From the NCBI GenBank assembly GCA_020444505.1, contig JAHLKU010000019.1, positions 1-46,423 of the forward strand: a DNA stretch of 46,423 nucleotides. The letters run 5' to 3'. The DNA is from Actinomycetota bacterium (GTDB taxonomy: Bacteria; Actinomycetota; Acidimicrobiia; Spongiisociales; UBA11373). Made by a program: the position numbers and the translations under genes. Shown piece by piece: positions 42,277 through 46,423 of the stretch. The notes beneath the pieces were generated by a model. That model saw only the letters and a list, made by a program, of their open reading frames with translations, was not told the origin of the DNA and did not search any database. The first letter of the stretch is position 1, and each line of letters starts with the position of its first letter.

Positions 42277-42983
42277 CCCGACCCCGCGGCCCGATGCTCC
42301 TTGCGGGAGTGGAGCGGCGTCACGACGGACGACGGCGCCTCGGACACCGCGTAGGACAGCAGGCGCCGCTGGCGGGCCCGTTCCCTGCGAAGGCGGGGGA
42401 GTCCCCACAGGAGGGCGAGCGCCGCGCCGGCGACCGACCCGAGAGCGCCGGCCATGAACAGCGTCTGGAACAGCGAGGGGTTGGAGGGGCCGGTGGGGAG
42501 CGCCGGGGCGTCGAGCAGCACGATGTCGTAGATCTGGTACAGCGCGGAGAAGCGCTCGGCAGACAGGGCGCCGGTGGACGACGCCAGCAACACCGCGGTC
42601 TGCGCCTCCGGCCCGCCCACCGTGAGCTGGACCACGTTGGCCTCGGGGAGGATCACCGAGGAGAACTCGTAGTCGTCGGTGGTGATGCCGTCGATGCCCA
42701 GCGTGCGCACCGCTTCCTCGTGGACGCTGCCGCTCTGCAGCACCTCGGCGAACGTGGCGACGATGGCGCGGCTGCGGGCGTCGTCGAGGGTGCGGATGCT
42801 CTCCTGCACCAGGTCGGGGTTGGCGGTGTCCTGGACGGGCGAGACGATGTACGTGGCCGAGGTCTCGTAGTACGGCGCCGCAGTGGCGTGCAGCAGGACG
42901 CCGGCGCCGACGGCGGCGCAGACGCCGACGACCACGAGGTACCAGCCCCGCCGGATCGCCTGGAAGGCCGTGGCGGCATCCAT
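42273..42983 (-). CDS. Wzz-type chain-length determinant (236 aa)
   Basis: Polysaccharide co-polymerase with an N-terminal helix (about 13-32) and a C-terminal helix (about 181-205) flanking an outer alpha/beta domain. AAPYYETSATYIVSP after the first helix is typical. The PALPTGPSNP motif before the second helix matches the Pro-rich segment of Wzz/Wzc. A cytoplasmic basic tail follows, but there is no tyrosine-kinase domain. ATG 42983 overlaps the upstream stop by one base. Confidence 0.85.
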   Translation of the reverse strand: MDAATAFQAIRRGWYLVVVGVCAAVGAGVLLHATAAPYYETSATYIVSPVQDTANPDLVQESIRTLDDARSRAIVATFAEVLQSGSVHEEAVRTLGIDGITTDDYEFSSVILPEANVVQLTVGGPEAQTAVLLASSTGALSAERFSALYQIYDIVLLDAPALPTGPSNPSLFQTLFMAGALGSVAGAALALLWGLPRLRRERARQRRLLSYAVSEAPSSVVTPLHSRKEHRAAGSG

Positions 42984-43672
42984 CAGTGGGCTCCCTTTGC
43001 GGCCAGGACGGCGGGGACGGTGCGGGCCAGGATGTGCAGGTCCAGCAGCATCGACCGGCGCTGCACGTAGGTGATGTCGAGGCGGGAGCGGTCGTCGAAC
43101 AGCGTGGTGGCCCGCCCGTACAACTGCCACAGCCCGGTCAGGCCGGGGCTGACGTCGAGGCGCTCGGTCTGCCACAGCTCGTACTGGTCGGGGGTGGCGC
43201 CGGTGGGCCGGGGGCCCACCAGGCTCATGTGGCCGGCGAGGACGTTGAACAGCTGGGGGAGCTCGTCGAGGCTGGTCTTGCGGAGGAAGCGGCCGGGCCG
43301 CGTCACCCGGGGATCGTTGGTGATCTTGAAGTCGGGCCACTCCAGTTCGTTGAGGTGCCACAGCTCCTGCTTCATCTCCTCGGCGTCGGGCACCATGGTG
43401 CGGAACTTCCGCATGGTGAACGGCCGCCCGCCGCGCCCGGCCCGGCGATGGCCGAAGAGCACGGGGGAGCGGGGGTCGTCGAGCTTCACGATCAGTGCGA
43501 CGAGGCCCATCAACGGCAGCCAGAGCGGAGCGGTGGCGAGCACGAGCGTGAGGTCGAACGCCCGCTTGGCGACGAGGTAGGCGCGTCCGGTGAGCCATGC
43601 CCTGCCGGGGCGGAAGTCCTCGAGCCAGTCGTGGCCGGACCAGAGAGCGGGGCGGATGGCGGGGGCGGTCAC
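42983..43672 (-). CDS. Polyprenyl-phosphate sugar phosphotransferase (229 aa)
   Basis: Bacterial sugar transferase (WbaP C-domain/PglC-like) that starts repeat-unit assembly by moving a sugar phosphate to undecaprenyl phosphate. KRAFDLTLVLATAPLWLPLMG is the membrane hairpin. MRKFRTM, TSLDELPQLFNVL and MSLVGPRP are the catalytic signatures. It lacks the N-terminal four-helix region of WbaP, so it is the short form. The GTG overlaps the upstream stop (GTGA). Confidence 0.92.
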   Translation of the reverse strand: MTAPAIRPALWSGHDWLEDFRPGRAWLTGRAYLVAKRAFDLTLVLATAPLWLPLMGLVALIVKLDDPRSPVLFGHRRAGRGGRPFTMRKFRTMVPDAEEMKQELWHLNELEWPDFKITNDPRVTRPGRFLRKTSLDELPQLFNVLAGHMSLVGPRPTGATPDQYELWQTERLDVSPGLTGLWQLYGRATTLFDDRSRLDITYVQRRSMLLDLHILARTVPAVLAAKGAH

Positions 43673-44526
43673 GCGGCACCTTCCCGGGCCGGCATCGCCC
43701 GGGCCGGGGCCGCGGCCCCGGCCGGGTCCAGGTGCTCCTGCGCCCGTTCGACGAGCTGCTCGAAGGTGAGGGCATGGTCGGGGAAGGTCGCCTGTCCGGC
43801 GCCGACCAGGATGTCGGCGGTCCCCACGGCGGCGCGGATGCGCTCGGCGAGGAGCACGGCGCCCTCGGCGGAGGTCTCGGGGCTCACGACGACGAAGCGC
43901 CCGGTGGAGCGGTCCTCGAAGAGCAGGTCGGAGCGGCGCAACTGGTCGGCGACCAGTGCGGCGAGGCGGCCGTGCACGTACCGGGTGCGCAGGGCGCGCT
44001 GGACCTCCTCGTGGGAGAGATCGACGGCGGCCTCGAAGGAGGCCGGGTCGGGTGCCAGCACGGTCACCGACAGAGGACGCCCGTGGCGGCGGCTCCGTGC
44101 CATCTCGCCGAGGATCTCGTTGGCGGCGCGCCGGCCGTCGAGCGGCAGGGCCGGGGCCTCGCCGAAGGTGACGGAGCTGACGGCCTGCTCGACGCGCTCG
44201 AGGTGGAGGGCGAGGTGGTGGCCGAGCCCGGCGGCGAGCACGACGAAACACGCTTCGACGGCGGCCCGGTAGGGATCGCCGGTGAGCCGTCCGGCGAAGG
44301 TCTCGACGCCGAGCACGGCGCCGCCGGAGAGGACCAGGTAGGGGACCCGTCGGGTGCGCCGGGAGGCGTGGAACGCGAGCGGGGCGGCGGTGAGCGCGAG
44401 CGCGGCGAGGTAGGCCGCCGTCGAGATCGTCTGCCCGGTCGCCCCGTCGAGGGCGATGCGGTCGAACGTGACGGCGCCGATGAACAGGGCGATGATGCCC
44501 AGCAGCGGTCGTCTGATCGACGTCAC
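43669..44526 (-). CDS. Membrane protein with degenerate GGDEF-like domain (285 aa)
   Basis: First gene of the exopolysaccharide operon. Four N-terminal hydrophobic segments (about 8-24, 32-51, 62-78, 88-108) are followed by a domain (about 135-270) with the GGDEF fold order. The signature loop reads RSTGRFVVV in place of GGDEF-x-x-L, and ILVGAGQATFPD resembles the later SIGIA-x-YP strand. The catalytic and metal residues are gone, so cyclic di-GMP synthesis is unlikely. It may bind a nucleotide or a partner and set polymer output. ATG 44526 is preceded by AGGAGG. Confidence 0.65.
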   Translation of the reverse strand: MTSIRRPLLGIIALFIGAVTFDRIALDGATGQTISTAAYLAALALTAAPLAFHASRRTRRVPYLVLSGGAVLGVETFAGRLTGDPYRAAVEACFVVLAAGLGHHLALHLERVEQAVSSVTFGEAPALPLDGRRAANEILGEMARSRRHGRPLSVTVLAPDPASFEAAVDLSHEEVQRALRTRYVHGRLAALVADQLRRSDLLFEDRSTGRFVVVSPETSAEGAVLLAERIRAAVGTADILVGAGQATFPDHALTFEQLVERAQEHLDPAGAAAPARAMPAREGAA

Positions 44527-44777
44527 CGATTCCCTCCTGTTCCGTTTCCCTCGGCGCGATGCGGCGCCAACGTCAGCCCACTACTCTCCGTGGCAGCATA
44601 TCCGTATTCTGCCCGGAGAGCAACACTCTGAGTAGCCATGCCTCGGTACGCTCCGTCGTCACCAGGTGTTGTCGGCGGGACCGGAGGCATCCTTGACGGG
44701 TACCTCGCTGCGGCCGCCCGGAAGGCGCCCGGGACGAACTACGATCCTCCGAGCACGGACACCCGGAGGCCGGCCGC
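44527..44777. other. 251-base divergent intergenic region
   Basis: It separates the exopolysaccharide operon from the forward zinc-ribbon gene. It contains the reverse promoter with flanking inverted repeat. For the forward side it holds a TACGAT hexamer (44740-44745) and GGAGG (44765-44769). No coding potential was seen. Confidence 0.5.
44584..44623 (-). promoter_or_regulatory. Promoter of the exopolysaccharide operon with flanking inverted repeat
   Basis: On the reverse strand TTGCTC (44623-44618), 17 bases, then TATGCT (44600-44595) is a good housekeeping-type promoter about 70 bases before the first gene. CTCTCCG (44584-44590) and CGGAGAG (44614-44620) form a seven-base inverted repeat whose arms touch the -35 and the predicted start site. 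This is a likely operator. Confidence 0.55.
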
Positions 44778-45494
44778 ATGATGGAGGGAATCACGTCGCT
44801 CGAGGACCTGCTCGACCTCCAACTCGAGGACTCGGCGATCGACCGCCTGCTCGAGCAACGGGGGTCGCTGCCGGAACTGGAGGCCTACCGGACGGCCCAC
44901 GACGAGGTGGCTTCCCTCGACGCATCCATCGCCGGCATCGATGCCCGGCTCCGCGACATGGCCCTCGGCGTGGACAAGGCCGACGGCGAGCTGCGGATGG
45001 GCGAGGGCAAGCTGGAGCGTGAGGAGCAACGGCTCTTCGCCGGGGGCCTGAGCGCCAAGGAGGCCGAGCACCTGCGCCAGGAGGTCGAGATGCTCCGCCG
45101 CCGGAACTCCGAGGCGGAGACCACGATCCTCGAGCTGATGGAGGCCCGGGAGGCGGCCGAGTCCGAGCGGGCGGCGCTCCAGGCGGAGCGAGCCGAGGTG
45201 GACGCCGAGCGCGGCCGCCTCGAGGAGCTGATCAGGGCGGAGTGGAAGAAGATCGACGGCGAGATCGCCCGGCACGAGGCCCGCAAGGCCGACCTCGCCC
45301 CGCTGGTCGACCCCGAACTGATGGACATGTACGAGCGATTGCGGCCGATGAAGGAAGGCGTGGCGATCGGCAGGCTCGCCGAGGGCGTGTGCGGTGGCTG
45401 CCACCTGGCGCTGTCGGCCGCCGAGCAGGCAGAGGTGCTCAAGGACCACCCGCCCCGGTGCCTGCACTGCCGGCGCATCCTCGTCCCGCAATGA
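44778..45494 (+). CDS. Coiled-coil protein with C4 zinc ribbon (DUF164/CdsZ-like, 238 aa)
   Basis: A long coiled coil (about 10-180) rich in Glu and Arg is followed by a zinc ribbon: C-G-G-C around residue 208 and C-x-x-C near the end (RCLHCRR). This is the DUF164/CdsZ family, found widely and often next to RNase HI or Nif3-like genes. Function is poorly defined, with proposed roles in secretion or nucleic acid binding. GGAGG eight bases before ATG 44778 supports that start. The stop overlaps the RNase HI gene by four bases. Confidence 0.88.
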   Translation: MMEGITSLEDLLDLQLEDSAIDRLLEQRGSLPELEAYRTAHDEVASLDASIAGIDARLRDMALGVDKADGELRMGEGKLEREEQRLFAGGLSAKEAEHLRQEVEMLRRRNSEAETTILELMEAREAAESERAALQAERAEVDAERGRLEELIRAEWKKIDGEIARHEARKADLAPLVDPELMDMYERLRPMKEGVAIGRLAEGVCGGCHLALSAAEQAEVLKDHPPRCLHCRRILVPQ

Positions 45495-45892
45495 TCGGGG
45501 CCCACCTGCTCTACGCCGACGGCGCCAGCCGCGGCAACCCCGGCCCGGCGGCGATCGGCGCCGTCCTCTACGACCCCTCCGGGGACGTGGTCGCCGAGGT
45601 CTCGGAGGCCATCGGCGTCGAGACCAACAACGTCGCCGAGTACCGGGCGCTCATCGCCGGGATGGAGGCGGCCCTCGCTCTCGGGGTGGGCGAGGTGCGG
45701 GTGTGCCTCGACAGCCTGCTGCTGGTCCGTCAGATGCGCGGCGAGTACCGGGTGAAGGCGCCCGGGCTGCAGCCCCTGTTCCGCAAGGCGAGGGCGCTGT
45801 CGAACCGCTTCCGTGCGTTCAGCATCGAGCACGTCCGGCGGGAGAAGAACACCGTCGCCGACGGCCTGGCCAACGCCGCCCTCGACGCATGA
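45491..45892 (+). CDS. RNase HI family protein (133 aa)
   Basis: RNase H fold. YADGASRGNPGPAAIG carries the first catalytic Asp, VAEYRALIAGMEAAL the Glu, and VCLDSLLLVRQM the second Asp; VADGLANAAL supplies the last Asp. All active-site residues are present, so it probably cleaves RNA in RNA-DNA hybrids. The position beside the zinc-ribbon protein is a common pairing in actinobacteria, where the enzyme may be fused to an acid phosphatase; no such domain is seen here. ATG overlaps the upstream stop (ATGA). Confidence 0.92.
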   Translation: MIGAHLLYADGASRGNPGPAAIGAVLYDPSGDVVAEVSEAIGVETNNVAEYRALIAGMEAALALGVGEVRVCLDSLLLVRQMRGEYRVKAPGLQPLFRKARALSNRFRAFSIEHVRREKNTVADGLANAALDA

Positions 45893-46423
45893 TCCTGTGG
45901 CACCTGGGGGCCACCACCCTGGCGGTCCGCTACGTCTACCGGGACCCGGCCATGGATCTGCGGTGGGTGATGGCCGGCTCCCTGCTGCCGGACCTGATCG
46001 ACAAGCCGATCGGGGCCGTCCTCTTCAACGGCACGTTCCACGCCCACCGGCTGGTCGCCCACGCCGTCGTGTTCCCGGTGGCGCTGTTCTTGGGGGTGCT
46101 GGTGCTCACCGGGCGGGGCGCGGTGCGCAAGCGCCTCATCGGCCTGGTGATCGGGGCCCTGTTCCACCTGGTGCTCGACGCCGCCTGGGCCGACCCGGAG
46201 GCGTTCTTCTGGCCGCTGTTCGGCTGGGAGTTCCCGCCGTCGGACCCCTCGGCGCTGGGGCCGCTGCTGGCGGCGATGGTGCGCGATCCGCTGGTGTGGG
46301 TCGGTGAGGCGGCCGGGGGCGCCTACCTGGTATGGCTCTGGGCGGCCCGGCTGCGGCCGTCGGGGGGCCTGCGCCGGCTCCTCCGCACCGGGACCGTCCC
46401 TCTCCCGGTACGCGAGGCGGGCG
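45889..46423 (+). CDS. Membrane-bound metal-dependent hydrolase family protein, 3' end cut by window (178 aa visible)
   Basis: Starts at an ATG overlapping the RNase HI stop (ATGA) and stays open to the last base. IGSLLPD-type sequence (AGSLLPDLIDKP) is followed by FHAHRLVAHA and LFHLVLDAAW. These fit the YdjM/DUF457 family of inner-membrane proteins with His/Asp metal ligands. Three to four membrane helices alternate with these motifs. Function in this family is unknown beyond the predicted metal site. Confidence 0.75.
   Translation, partial: MILWHLGATTLAVRYVYRDPAMDLRWVMAGSLLPDLIDKPIGAVLFNGTFHAHRLVAHAVVFPVALFLGVLVLTGRGAVRKRLIGLVIGALFHLVLDAAWADPEAFFWPLFGWEFPPSDPSALGPLLAAMVRDPLVWVGEAAGGAYLVWLWAARLRPSGGLRRLLRTGTVPLPVREAG

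Overview
The window is about 46.4 kb of very GC-rich DNA. It has frequent GTG starts, dense 1- and 4-base gene overlaps (ATGA, GTGA, TGATG), a nickel superoxide dismutase, a SigB/SigF-type stress sigma factor with its partner-switching proteins, and a HhH-GPD protein of an actinobacterial type. Together these suggest a chromosomal segment of an actinobacterium, possibly an uncultured Acidimicrobiia-like lineage (inference). No transposase, CRISPR array, phage structural gene or rRNA was seen.

Layout. 1-65: possible 3' end of a tRNA. 150-5341: a small membrane protein facing, across a palindrome, a three-gene operon. The first protein of that operon (983 aa) has six N-terminal membrane segments, an outer domain, a probable seventh segment, a coiled coil, and a C-terminal domain whose spaced Lys/Lys, Asp-x-Asp and His-Gly residues recall class II (edema factor/CyaA/ExoY-type) nucleotidyl cyclases. 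This is the best candidate for an undescribed system. 5393-11223: a patatin-like lipase, 6-phosphogluconate dehydrogenase, and a glucoamylase/glucose-6-phosphate dehydrogenase operon. 11348-15021: a partner-switching module made of a STAS protein, three GHKL-type ATPase proteins, a GAF-PP2C phosphatase and a sigma factor. 15333-18688: stress genes (DoxX-like protein, small protein, nickel SOD, degenerate Dps, USP-CBS protein, DksA/TraR protein).

Five promoters with GTTT (once GATT), exactly 16 bases, then GGGTAC/GGGTAT/GGATAC lie in front of gnd, the glucoamylase-zwf operon, the third anti-sigma gene, the doxX-sodN operon and the dps-like gene. This reads as a local regulon of the sigma factor encoded here, coupling glucan use and NADPH production to oxidative defence.

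18856-22971: an FTR1-type iron permease, a PadR regulator and a divergent molybdate transporter operon modABC, with modA apparently leaderless and a palindrome over its start. 23012-28801: aldo/keto reductase, VOC protein, DUF2384-like protein, a zinc-ribbon membrane protein with APPPAH repeats, a 40-aa membrane peptide, a cholesterol-oxidase-like GMC enzyme and a CoA-binding protein. 28931-31697: heme-type ABC transporter hmuTUV. 31686-32584: small membrane protein and HhH-GPD protein.

32672-44526: an exopolysaccharide locus. Two genes (polysaccharide deacetylase, phosphotransferase) run forward and meet a nine-gene reverse operon in which all eight junctions overlap: degenerate GGDEF membrane protein, polyprenyl-phosphate sugar transferase, Wzz, Wzy, Wzx, three glycosyltransferases and a CelD-type acetyltransferase. 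44778-46423: a zinc-ribbon coiled-coil protein, an RNase HI-like protein, and a membrane metal-dependent hydrolase cut off by the window end.
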